NCBI GenBank assembly: GCA_030431085.1
Contig: JAUIJW010000067.1
Span: forward strand, 1 to 10,569
From: Bacteroidia bacterium
GTDB taxonomy: Bacteria > Bacteroidota > Bacteroidia > Flavobacteriales > Flavobacteriaceae
Length of the DNA stretch: 10,569 nucleotides
Direction of reading: 5' to 3'
Positions 1 through 6,930 of this stretch are shown one piece after another (the first letter of the stretch is position 1; every line of letters starts with the position of its first letter). Below the pieces are notes generated by a model. It did no database searches and was not told where the DNA came from. It saw only the letters and a list, made by a program, of their open reading frames with translations. Made by a program: the position numbers and the translations under genes.

Positions 1-1
1 T

Positions 2-706
2 AACAACTCATATACCATTAATGTACGGCCAGATTTATGGGTTTTTCCGTTTTTAAATGTCTATGGTATTTTTGGTTATGCTAAACTCAACACTGAAGTT
101 AATTTAACCTATCCAGTCAATTTAAAATCGGTGGTAGAACAAAGTGCCTCTACGGTAGGTTTTGGCGTGATGAGTGCCTTTGGTGTTGGAGATTTTTTTG
201 TTTCTGTAGATGCCAACTTTACGTGGAATAAACCCGAATTATTAAATGAGGCAGTACCAGTTAATGTACTAGGCTTAAGGTTTGGCCGAGCCTTTAAATT
301 TAACCAACACCCTGAACGTAATATTACTTTTTGGGCTGGTGCAATGCGCATCAATACCTCTGGCACCTCTTCTGGAAGTCTTCGATTAATCGATGCCATA
401 CCTGGTTTTTTTGAAAAAAAAGATGGCATCGTTTCCGATTATTACAATTGGTATAATAATGAAGCTACCGTTCCTCAAAAAATTGTAGCCGATAAAGTTT
501 TAACGCCTATCGTAGAAAATATTGACCAAGCTGACGGCAACGGAACAGTACGTTATTCTCTTGATAAAAACTTAAGAGAAATGTGGAATGGTATTTTCGG
601 CATCCAATATCAACATAACAAAAGGTGGATGCTTAGGAGTGAATTTGGTTTAATAGGAGATAGAAAATCGGTATTACTATCTCTCAACTACAGGTTTATG
701 ATGTAA
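2..706 (+). CDS. Outer-membrane beta-barrel protein, 3' part (5' end outside window)
   Basis: The reading frame is open from the left edge to the TAA at 704-706, giving 234 visible residues, so the true start lies outside the window. The chain shows alternating polar/aromatic strands typical of an outer-membrane barrel, such as VFPFLNVYGIFGYAKL, FFVSVDANFTW and MWNGIFGIQYQHNKRWML. It ends in a strand, VLLSLNYRFMM, with an aromatic residue near the C-terminus as in many BAM-assembled barrels. A long polar stretch around residues 125-190 (after GSLRLIDAIPGFF) probably forms an extracellular loop or plug. A GTG at 131 could be called as a start, but the barrel pattern continues upstream of it, so that would be an artefact of the cut. 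I do not recognise the exact family, and the ligand is unknown. About 160 bp separate it from the next gene on the same strand, so co-transcription is possible but not shown. Confidence 0.75.
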   Translation, partial: NNSYTINVRPDLWVFPFLNVYGIFGYAKLNTEVNLTYPVNLKSVVEQSASTVGFGVMSAFGVGDFFVSVDANFTWNKPELLNEAVPVNVLGLRFGRAFKFNQHPERNITFWAGAMRINTSGTSSGSLRLIDAIPGFFEKKDGIVSDYYNWYNNEATVPQKIVADKVLTPIVENIDQADGNGTVRYSLDKNLREMWNGIFGIQYQHNKRWMLRSEFGLIGDRKSVLLSLNYRFMM

Positions 707-869
707 AACTCCTCTTAAGACAGTCCCGAATATGTATATTTTTTAGTTTATTATACAAAAATTAACAAACATCATCGATTTTGTGCTGTTTGCCTATTAA
801 AATTATCATTTTTAATCTGTTCTGCTATATTTATTGCTGCTAATTTTTTACCTAGCCAAAATATATATC

Positions 870-2141
870 ATGACAAAAAAAAATTCAACCTCTCGAAGAG
901 ATTTTGTTAAAAAATCTGCTCTAATTACTTCAGGTATCACTATTATTCCAAGGCATGTTTTAGGAGGGCCAAGTTTTATTCCTCCGAGCGATCAGCTTAC
1001 CAAAGCAGTTATTGGTGTTGGAGCCATGGGGCAAAACCACCTCAACTATGAAGGCACTAAGCTTTTAGCGGTTTGCGATACCGATAGTAACCATTTAGCC
1101 AAGACATTGGCCAAAACTGACAATTCAGTTAAAGGCTATCGCGACTTTAGAGAGGTACTTGCCAGACCAGACATTGATATTGTACACATTGCTACACCAC
1201 CCCATTGGCATGGTATTATGTCGATCATGGCAGCTCAAGCTGGGAAAGATGTTTGGTGTGAAAAACCCATGACACGCACCATTGGTGAAGGTCAAAAAGT
1301 TGTTGAAGCTATGCAACAGCATGGTGCCATGTTTAGGCTTAATACTTGGTTTAGGTTTAAAGATAATTTTTATGGCATGGGCACTCCGGTAAGGAAATTA
1401 AAAAAGGTAGTAGATAGTGGTGCTTTAGGATGGCCTTTAAAAGTTACCATTAGTGGTATAACTGGTTTTAATTGGAAATTTTATTGGGTAGGCAAAGAAA
1501 ACCTAAGTCCACAACCAGTACCTAGTACTCTAGATTATAATATGTGGCTAGGTCCTGCTCCTGAGAAACCATATAATCCGCACAGGGTACATGCTACTTT
1601 TAGAGGGTATTGGGATTATGATGGCGGAGGTTTAGGCGATATGGGGCAGCATTATATCGATCCTGTACAATATTTTTTAGGCAAAGATCATACAAGTCCT
1701 ATTAAAGTAGAAATCGATGCTCCACAACAGCATTATGACGCCGTTGGCACTTGGCGTAAAATTATATTTACTTATGATGATGGATGTCAAATTATACTGG
1801 ATGGTGCAAACTCCGACAAAAATGCAGCATATATTGACGGTCCCGATGGTAAAATTTATAACGGATTTAAATCTACTATCCCCAATATTCAAGGTTTGAT
1901 TGATAGTATGCCAGACCCTGAAGAGCAAATTAGTTTGTTTACCGACTCTGTCAAAACTAGAAAGAAATTTGCCTTAAATGAACTTAATGGGCATCGCTCT
2001 GCTACCATTGTCAACATGGGTGTTATCGCTCTAAGATTAGGAAGAACTCTTGAGTTTGATCCTGTTAAACAACAATTTATCAATGACGAAGAAGCCAATA
2101 GATTAATTAATCAACCAATGAGAACCGCTTGGGCTCAATAA
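870..2141 (+). CDS. Tat-exported Gfo/Idh/MocA family NAD(P)-dependent oxidoreductase
   Basis: A 423-residue sugar-dehydrogenase-type protein. Residues 1-33 form a twin-arginine signal (SRRDFVKKSA at 8-17, then a weakly hydrophobic stretch ending near VLGG), so the enzyme is probably exported folded with its cofactor. The Rossmann fold follows, with GVGAMG at 49-54 and an acidic residue, D70, ending the second strand. EKP at 131-133 is the family signature; its lysine is the usual catalytic residue. The GDMGQH segment (D257, H261) matches the conserved Asp/His pair of the substrate site. Length is normal for exported members of the family. The ATG at 870 was chosen over an in-frame TTG at 834 because it puts the twin arginines at a proper distance and sits in an A-rich context. 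The downstream DUF1080 gene begins 11 bp later, which points to one operon. Members of this family oxidise sugar hydroxyls, some at C3 of glycosides; that specific reaction is inferred here from the neighbour. The 163 bp upstream contain no clear promoter, only a near-match TATATTTA at 826-833. Confidence 0.92.
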   Translation: MTKKNSTSRRDFVKKSALITSGITIIPRHVLGGPSFIPPSDQLTKAVIGVGAMGQNHLNYEGTKLLAVCDTDSNHLAKTLAKTDNSVKGYRDFREVLARPDIDIVHIATPPHWHGIMSIMAAQAGKDVWCEKPMTRTIGEGQKVVEAMQQHGAMFRLNTWFRFKDNFYGMGTPVRKLKKVVDSGALGWPLKVTISGITGFNWKFYWVGKENLSPQPVPSTLDYNMWLGPAPEKPYNPHRVHATFRGYWDYDGGGLGDMGQHYIDPVQYFLGKDHTSPIKVEIDAPQQHYDAVGTWRKIIFTYDDGCQIILDGANSDKNAAYIDGPDGKIYNGFKSTIPNIQGLIDSMPDPEEQISLFTDSVKTRKKFALNELNGHRSATIVNMGVIALRLGRTLEFDPVKQQFINDEEANRLINQPMRTAWAQ

Positions 2142-2152
2142 TATCAGTAAAA

Positions 2153-5100
2153 ATGAGAAAAAAATACCTTTTAATTCTTAGTGTTATTTTTTGTTTAACA
2201 CAAACTATTGAAGCGCAAATTAACAGAACTTTGAATACAAAAGTTGCTGATATTTTAGCACAAATGCCAACAAATGATGTACAACAAGCTCATAAGGCCA
2301 TGCAGCAAATTATTGATCTGGATGAGCCCGGCATTTTAGCGTTTTGTGACCTGTTAGTTCCTGTCGGCACAGGAAATGATACGCAAGTAAGATATGCCCT
2401 ACAAACTCTTGCTGCATACAGTGGCGGTTTAGAACCTGAGATAAAAAACAACCTCGTTGAAACTGCCTTTATCCAAGCTATCGAACAAAGTGATAATAAT
2501 GAAGTAAAGACTTTTTTAATAGAGAGATTACAGCATTGTGCCAGTAACAAGAGTGTTTCTTTTCTAAGCTCTCTACTCAAAAGTGATGCATTATACCAAC
2601 CCGCCTTAGCTACTCTATACGCAATTGGGTCATTAGAAGCCTCACAGGCGATACTAACAGCTATGATCAATGCCGACCAAGACAAAAAAGTGGCGTTTAT
2701 CAATACCTTAGGTAGATTAAAATACCTACCTTCTGCTCAATATATTGAACAATTAGCTACCATCGATAACGACACTATTGTTAAATATGCTTTAGAAGCT
2801 TTAGGAAATATTGGAGCCCCTTCTTCATATCCAGTCTTATTAAGTGCTGTAAAAAAGGCTAAATTCTCTTTAGATTATCGTAAAGCCATAATGGCATTTA
2901 TTGATTATGGTCAAAACTCTCAAATTAGTGGCAATATTGGCAATAGCAACTTGGTCGCTCAGCAATTATTAAAACATTGCAAGTCTCAAAATCAATGGCA
3001 TTACCGCCTTGCCGGGTTATTACTTTTAAGTGAAAATAAAGGAGATTCTTTTAACAAAACCCTAATTAAAGAAACTAAGAATTCTAACATCAAATATACG
3101 GGCGCAATAATTGATATTGCTAAAACATCTTTAAATCAAAAAAGCAGCGCCCAATGGGTCAAAGCCTATCGGTCTGCCAATGAACAAGTCAAACCGCAAA
3201 TAATATACTTACTAGAATCTGACTCTTCACAAGACGTATTGAATGCATGTATTAAACCAGCATTAAACAGTAAAAATGCATCTTTAAAAATTGCGGGGAT
3301 TAAGGCTCTTGCGCATCAAAATAAAGAAATAGCTATTCCTTTATTAACAACCAAATTAAATCAACCTACAACATCTCAAGAACGGATAGAAATCGAATCT
3401 TCTTTACTTAAATTATGCAGTACCGAAGATGCAAAAAATCTAAGCACACAAAATTTGCCTAGTAGTAATAAAACTGTGATTGTAAATATATGGGCTGCAA
3501 GAAATGCTACTTCTCAATTTGACGCTGCTTTGGCTTTATTACAAGAAGGAGATAAAGAGTTAAATAATGCGGTATATAATGCATTACCCTCTTTAGCAAG
3601 TGAAAATAAAATTCCAAAATTATTGACTCTATTGGAAAATACTACAAATCAAAATGCTATTGCTAATGTGCAAAAAGCAATTATTACTGTAGTCGATAGA
3701 AGCGAAGATAAACCATCAAGTATTATTTTAAATGCCTTTAACCGAACTAATTCTAAAGAAAAATACTTACCAATTCTTCCTGCATTACAAAATGATGAAT
3801 CATTAAAAGTTATTACCAATAGTTTACACGACAGCGATCCTTCTTTACAAAAATCAGCAATTTCAGCATTGGCTAATTGGAGGAATGATGATGCATTACC
3901 TTTTCTTTTCCAAGCCATTAGTAGCTCAAAAAATAAGGATTCAAGAGCCTTGGCTTTAAAAACTTATTTTCAAAAAGTTGTTAAATCAGCACAAACAGAT
4001 GACCAAAAGTTATTATTGTTAAGAAAGACAGAAAATTTACTTCAAAACTCAAACGAGAAAAAGCAATTAATTTATGCTTGTGGTAATATAAAAACATTCT
4101 TGTCTTTGGTATTTGTAGGTTCGTTTCTTGAAGATGATGAAGTTGATTTGGCCGCTGCACAATCTGCCGTAAGAATTGCCCTTCCTACTCCAAATTCAAA
4201 ACAAAAATTTGAAGGGAATGTAGTTAGAGAAATTGTGACAAAAAGTGCTGAGAAATTGACTGGGCCAGATAGTCAATATGTGAAGATAGATATCAAAGAA
4301 TTTTTAGATAATATGTCTGATGAACCTGGATTTATATCCATATTCAATGGTAAAGATTTAACTGGCTGGGAAGGTTTAGTTGAAAATCCAATTGCTAGAG
4401 GTAAAATGTCGGCAAAACAATTAGCCCAAGCCCAAGAAAAAGCCAACAACCAAATGTTAAAAGATTGGTTTGTAAAAGATGGAGTCATCGGTTTTAAAGG
4501 GGAAGGCTATAATAATATTTGTACCATTAAAGATTATGGCGATTTTGAAATGTTGGTAGATTGGAAAATTACCAATGGTGGAGATAGTGGTATTTACCTT
4601 AGAGGAACACCACAAGTGCAAATTTGGGACATCGCTAGAACAGATGTAGGTGCCCAAGTGGGGAGTGGAGGATTATACAACAACCAAAAACATGAAAGCA
4701 AACCACTTAAAGTTGCAGATAACCCTATAAATGAATGGAATACGTTTAGAATTAAAATGGTTGGAGAACGTGTTACAGTTCACCTTAATGGTGTTTTGGT
4801 TACAGATAATGTCATTTTAGAAAATTATTGGGATAGAAAACAAGCAATTTTTGCCAAAGAAGCTATTGAATTACAAGCCCATGGAGAAGATTTAGGATTT
4901 AGAAATGTATATGTAAAAGAAATCCCTTCTGGAAATGATTCATTAAGTGAAGAAGAAAAAAAGCAAGGCTTTGAATCGTTGTTTAATGGTGTAGACCTAT
5001 CGCACTGGATAGGTAATAAAACAGATTATTTAGTAGAAAATCAAAACATTGTTGTTCGCCCAAAAAATGGAGGACATGGTAATCTTTATACTGCCGAAGA

Positions 5101-5539
5101 ATACAGTGATTTTATTTTCAGGTTTGAGTTTAAATTAACCCCTGGAGCCAATAACGGACTAGGGGTACATGCACCATTAGAAGGAGATGCTGCCTATGCG
5201 GCCAAAGAGATACAAATTTTAGACAATACTGCAGACATTTATGCCAATTTAAAAGATTGGCAGTATCATGGTTCGGTTTATGGAATTATTGCCGCTAAAA
5301 AAGGCCATTTAAATCCTATTGGTGAATGGAATTATCAAGAGGTAATGGTAAAAGGAGATCATATAAAAGTAACCCTCAATGGTACAGTTATTTTAGATGG
5401 CAATTTAAAGAACGCCACACAAAATGGCACCTTAGATGGCAAAGAGCATCCAGGGCTAAAAAGACACAATGGTCATATTGCTTTTTTAGGTCACGGCTCT
5501 GAACTTAAATTTAAAAACATCAGAATTAAACGCTTATAG
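2153..5539 (+). CDS. Exported HEAT-repeat protein with two C-terminal DUF1080 (3-keto-disaccharide hydrolase) domains
   Basis: A 1128-residue multidomain protein. Residues 1-21 are a Sec signal peptide (MRKKYLLILSVIFCLTQ..., likely cut after A21); Cys14 has Phe before it, so a lipobox is unlikely. Residues of about 25-700 are helical repeats of HEAT/PBS-lyase type, for example KYALEALGNIGAPSSYPVLL and SLQKSAISALANWRNDDALP. DUF1080 domain 1 covers about 726-924: it opens with FNGKDLTGW (731-739), has an insert rich in Lys/Gln/Ala, and carries GDSGIYLRG (810-818) and QIWD (823-826). DUF1080 domain 2 covers about 939-1128: it opens with FNGVDLSHW and has EIQILDN (1019-1025) where domain 1 has QVQIWD. 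DUF1080 (PF06439) has a concanavalin-like fold, and members are known to hydrolyse or eliminate 3-keto-glycosides. With the oxidoreductase 11 bp upstream, a role in oxidative glycoside cleavage in the periplasm is likely. The solenoid may hold the substrate or the partner enzyme. The ATG at 2153 was chosen over an upstream TTG at 2129, which would overlap the previous gene and spoil the signal peptide. Confidence 0.9.
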   Translation: MRKKYLLILSVIFCLTQTIEAQINRTLNTKVADILAQMPTNDVQQAHKAMQQIIDLDEPGILAFCDLLVPVGTGNDTQVRYALQTLAAYSGGLEPEIKNNLVETAFIQAIEQSDNNEVKTFLIERLQHCASNKSVSFLSSLLKSDALYQPALATLYAIGSLEASQAILTAMINADQDKKVAFINTLGRLKYLPSAQYIEQLATIDNDTIVKYALEALGNIGAPSSYPVLLSAVKKAKFSLDYRKAIMAFIDYGQNSQISGNIGNSNLVAQQLLKHCKSQNQWHYRLAGLLLLSENKGDSFNKTLIKETKNSNIKYTGAIIDIAKTSLNQKSSAQWVKAYRSANEQVKPQIIYLLESDSSQDVLNACIKPALNSKNASLKIAGIKALAHQNKEIAIPLLTTKLNQPTTSQERIEIESSLLKLCSTEDAKNLSTQNLPSSNKTVIVNIWAARNATSQFDAALALLQEGDKELNNAVYNALPSLASENKIPKLLTLLENTTNQNAIANVQKAIITVVDRSEDKPSSIILNAFNRTNSKEKYLPILPALQNDESLKVITNSLHDSDPSLQKSAISALANWRNDDALPFLFQAISSSKNKDSRALALKTYFQKVVKSAQTDDQKLLLLRKTENLLQNSNEKKQLIYACGNIKTFLSLVFVGSFLEDDEVDLAAAQSAVRIALPTPNSKQKFEGNVVREIVTKSAEKLTGPDSQYVKIDIKEFLDNMSDEPGFISIFNGKDLTGWEGLVENPIARGKMSAKQLAQAQEKANNQMLKDWFVKDGVIGFKGEGYNNICTIKDYGDFEMLVDWKITNGGDSGIYLRGTPQVQIWDIARTDVGAQVGSGGLYNNQKHESKPLKVADNPINEWNTFRIKMVGERVTVHLNGVLVTDNVILENYWDRKQAIFAKEAIELQAHGEDLGFRNVYVKEIPSGNDSLSEEEKKQGFESLFNGVDLSHWIGNKTDYLVENQNIVVRPKNGGHGNLYTAEEYSDFIFRFEFKLTPGANNGLGVHAPLEGDAAYAAKEIQILDNTADIYANLKDWQYHGSVYGIIAAKKGHLNPIGEWNYQEVMVKGDHIKVTLNGTVILDGNLKNATQNGTLDGKEHPGLKRHNGHIAFLGHGSELKFKNIRIKRL

Positions 5540-5559
5540 TAAAAATACACAGCTACCTA

Positions 5560-5574
5560 CATCTTAGTAAGATG
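5560..5574. repeat. Perfect 15-bp palindrome between the DUF1080 and sigma-factor genes
   Basis: The sequence CATCTTAGTAAGATG has two 7-base arms that are exact reverse complements around a single central G. It starts 21 bp after the DUF1080 stop codon and lies 55 bp before the sigma-factor ATG. As RNA it could form a short 5-bp stem with a 5-base loop, too weak and without a following T-run for a classic terminator. As DNA it looks like a dyad site for a dimeric regulator. Its position suits either the end of the upstream unit or control of the sigma unit. Function is unproven, and in AT-rich DNA a site of this size can arise by chance. Confidence 0.4.
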
Positions 5575-5629
5575 AATATATTAAAAAGTTCTTTCTAAAA
5601 TTAAGTAGATTTTCTTTTCTTTGTTCAAT

Positions 5630-6187
5630 ATGGCAAATCATACTTCTAAACATATTATAGAAGAAATAAAGAAGGGCAATATCAATGCTTTGGAAGAAGT
5701 CTATTTAGAACACAGAGACTTTTTTTTAAAATTTGCTTTAAAGCATAATGTTGAAATGATACATGCCGCAGATATATATCAAGATACTATTTTGGCTTTA
5801 CATGATAATATTGTTGAGGGAAAGCTTAGCGAGCTCAAAAGTAGTATCTCAACGTATCTGATTGCTATTGGAAAAAACAAAATCTATCAGCATTTTAGAG
5901 ATCAAGGAAGGCATCATTCTATAGAAGATTATCATCTTAATGAAAATTTTACCGAATTAAATGTTAACCTTTATCCCCAAAAACTAACTAAACAACAAGC
6001 ACTGTACAAAAAGTGTTATGAACAACTGGGTAAAAGATGTAAAGAAATCTTAAATTTACATCTCTACAGAGGTTTTACTCTAGATGAGATTACAGAAGTT
6101 TTAGAGTATAGTGATAAAAAAGTATTAAAAAGTCAAAAATCAAGATGTATTAAGCATCTAAAAGAACTGATAAAGAACGCGCTATGA
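5630..6187 (+). CDS. ECF-like sigma-70 family RNA polymerase sigma factor
   Basis: A 185-residue protein with the two-domain layout of a group 4 sigma factor. The region 2-like part spans about residues 10-95. Its segment AADIYQDTILALHDNI (46-61) corresponds to the usual D-x-x-Q-E/D core-binding helix, and ISTYLIAIGKNKIYQHFRDQ follows where promoter melting residues lie. Region 4 is at about 125-180, with EILNLHLYRGFTLDEITEVL (139-158) and then KVLKSQKSRCIKHLKEL as the DNA-recognition helix-turn-helix. The region is diverged: the usual GTVKSR signature reads KKVLKSQKSR. The ATG at 5630 is preferred to an in-frame TTG at 5621. The stop codon overlaps the start of the next gene (ATGA), the usual arrangement for a sigma factor and its membrane regulator. 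No clean TAnnTTTG promoter was found in the 90 bp upstream, so it may use a different promoter type, perhaps its own. Confidence 0.88.
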   Translation: MANHTSKHIIEEIKKGNINALEEVYLEHRDFFLKFALKHNVEMIHAADIYQDTILALHDNIVEGKLSELKSSISTYLIAIGKNKIYQHFRDQGRHHSIEDYHLNENFTELNVNLYPQKLTKQQALYKKCYEQLGKRCKEILNLHLYRGFTLDEITEVLEYSDKKVLKSQKSRCIKHLKELIKNAL

Positions 6188-6930
6188 ACAATTTCGATTT
6201 AATCGATAAATATTTTGAAAACTCCTTAAACCCTCAAGAAAGAGTTGCTTTTAACGAGTTGTTAAAAACTGATCAAGCCTTTCAAGATGAATTTACTTTT
6301 CAAAAGAATCTTAAAGTGGCCATTAAGGCTAGTAATCAAGATCTCATTAAAGAGAAGTTACAACATTGCGAAAATAAAATTCAAAACAAGAGAAAGGTAT
6401 TGCCTCTTTATAAAAAATGGTGGTTTGTAAGTACAATTGCTGCTTCGATTGTATTGTTATTATGGATTTCTTTTTACAATAGCCCTTCTCCTGAAACAAT
6501 TTATGTAGATCATTTTAAACCCTACAGAAATGTAGTAATGCCCGTAGTTAGAGGTGAAAATAATGAAATGAGTATTAAACAAAGTGCTTTTGTGGCCTAT
6601 GAAAATGGCAACTACAATAAAGCTCTTCATTTATTTAATGATGCCCCTGGATTAAAAAAAGAAACTTCTTCATTCTACCAAGCCATGTGTTATATGGCCC
6701 TTGACAAACCAACAAAAGCCATATTATTACTTAAACCTATTGCAGATAGTTCTATAGCTAATGATGAAGTTAAGAATTTAAACCAATTGGCAAATTGGTA
6801 CTTAGGTTTAGCTTATTTGAATAATAATGATCAAAAAAATGCCAAATTACAGTTTCAACATATGTTAGATCATCAATATCTGCATTATAACGTTGAAGAA
6901 GTTAAAAATATACTTACCCAACTAAAATAA
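6184..6930 (+). CDS. Single-pass membrane anti-sigma-like protein with periplasmic TPR domain
   Basis: A 248-residue protein whose ATG overlaps the sigma-factor stop by 4 bp, so translation of the two is probably coupled. Residues 1-78 are soluble and charged, with the IDKYFENSLNPQERVAFNE opening common at the head of Bacteroidota anti-sigma-like proteins. There is no zinc-binding HxxxCxxC motif. A transmembrane helix lies at about 79-98 (WWFVSTIAASIVLLLWISF), flanked by KK on the inner side, so the head should be cytoplasmic and the tail periplasmic. Residues of about 135-245 contain three TPR-like helical pairs (AFVAYENGNYNKALHLF, FYQAMCYMALDKPTKAILLL, WYLGLAYLNNNDQKNAKLQF). The likely role is to hold the sigma factor at the membrane and release it in response to a periplasmic signal sensed by the TPR tail. 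This is inferred from gene order and topology; no direct homology was computed. Confidence 0.75.
   Translation: MNNFDLIDKYFENSLNPQERVAFNELLKTDQAFQDEFTFQKNLKVAIKASNQDLIKEKLQHCENKIQNKRKVLPLYKKWWFVSTIAASIVLLLWISFYNSPSPETIYVDHFKPYRNVVMPVVRGENNEMSIKQSAFVAYENGNYNKALHLFNDAPGLKKETSSFYQAMCYMALDKPTKAILLLKPIADSSIANDEVKNLNQLANWYLGLAYLNNNDQKNAKLQFQHMLDHQYLHYNVEEVKNILTQLK

Noticed and set aside
131..706. GTG at 131 as the true start of the left-edge gene
   Set aside because: The frame stays open to the window edge, and the upstream codons keep the beta-strand pattern, so the gene is simply cut.
834..869. TTG at 834 as the start of the oxidoreductase
   Set aside because: It adds 12 hydrophobic residues ahead of the twin arginines, which does not fit a Tat signal; the ATG at 870 fits well.
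707..869. Promoter, small RNA or small gene in the gap before the oxidoreductase
   Set aside because: A TTTG at 789-792 is not followed by a good -7 box at proper spacing, and no stable hairpin or credible small reading frame was seen. Only a one-mismatch box at 826-833 remains, too weak to annotate.
2129..2152. TTG at 2129 as the start of the HEAT-DUF1080 gene
   Set aside because: It would overlap the previous gene and put eight extra residues before a standard Sec signal peptide that begins at the ATG at 2153.
1125..4657. Several minus-strand and alternative-frame open frames of 60-140 codons inside the oxidoreductase and DUF1080 genes
   Set aside because: They lie fully within strongly supported genes, show no domain or signal, and have compositions typical of antisense shadows.
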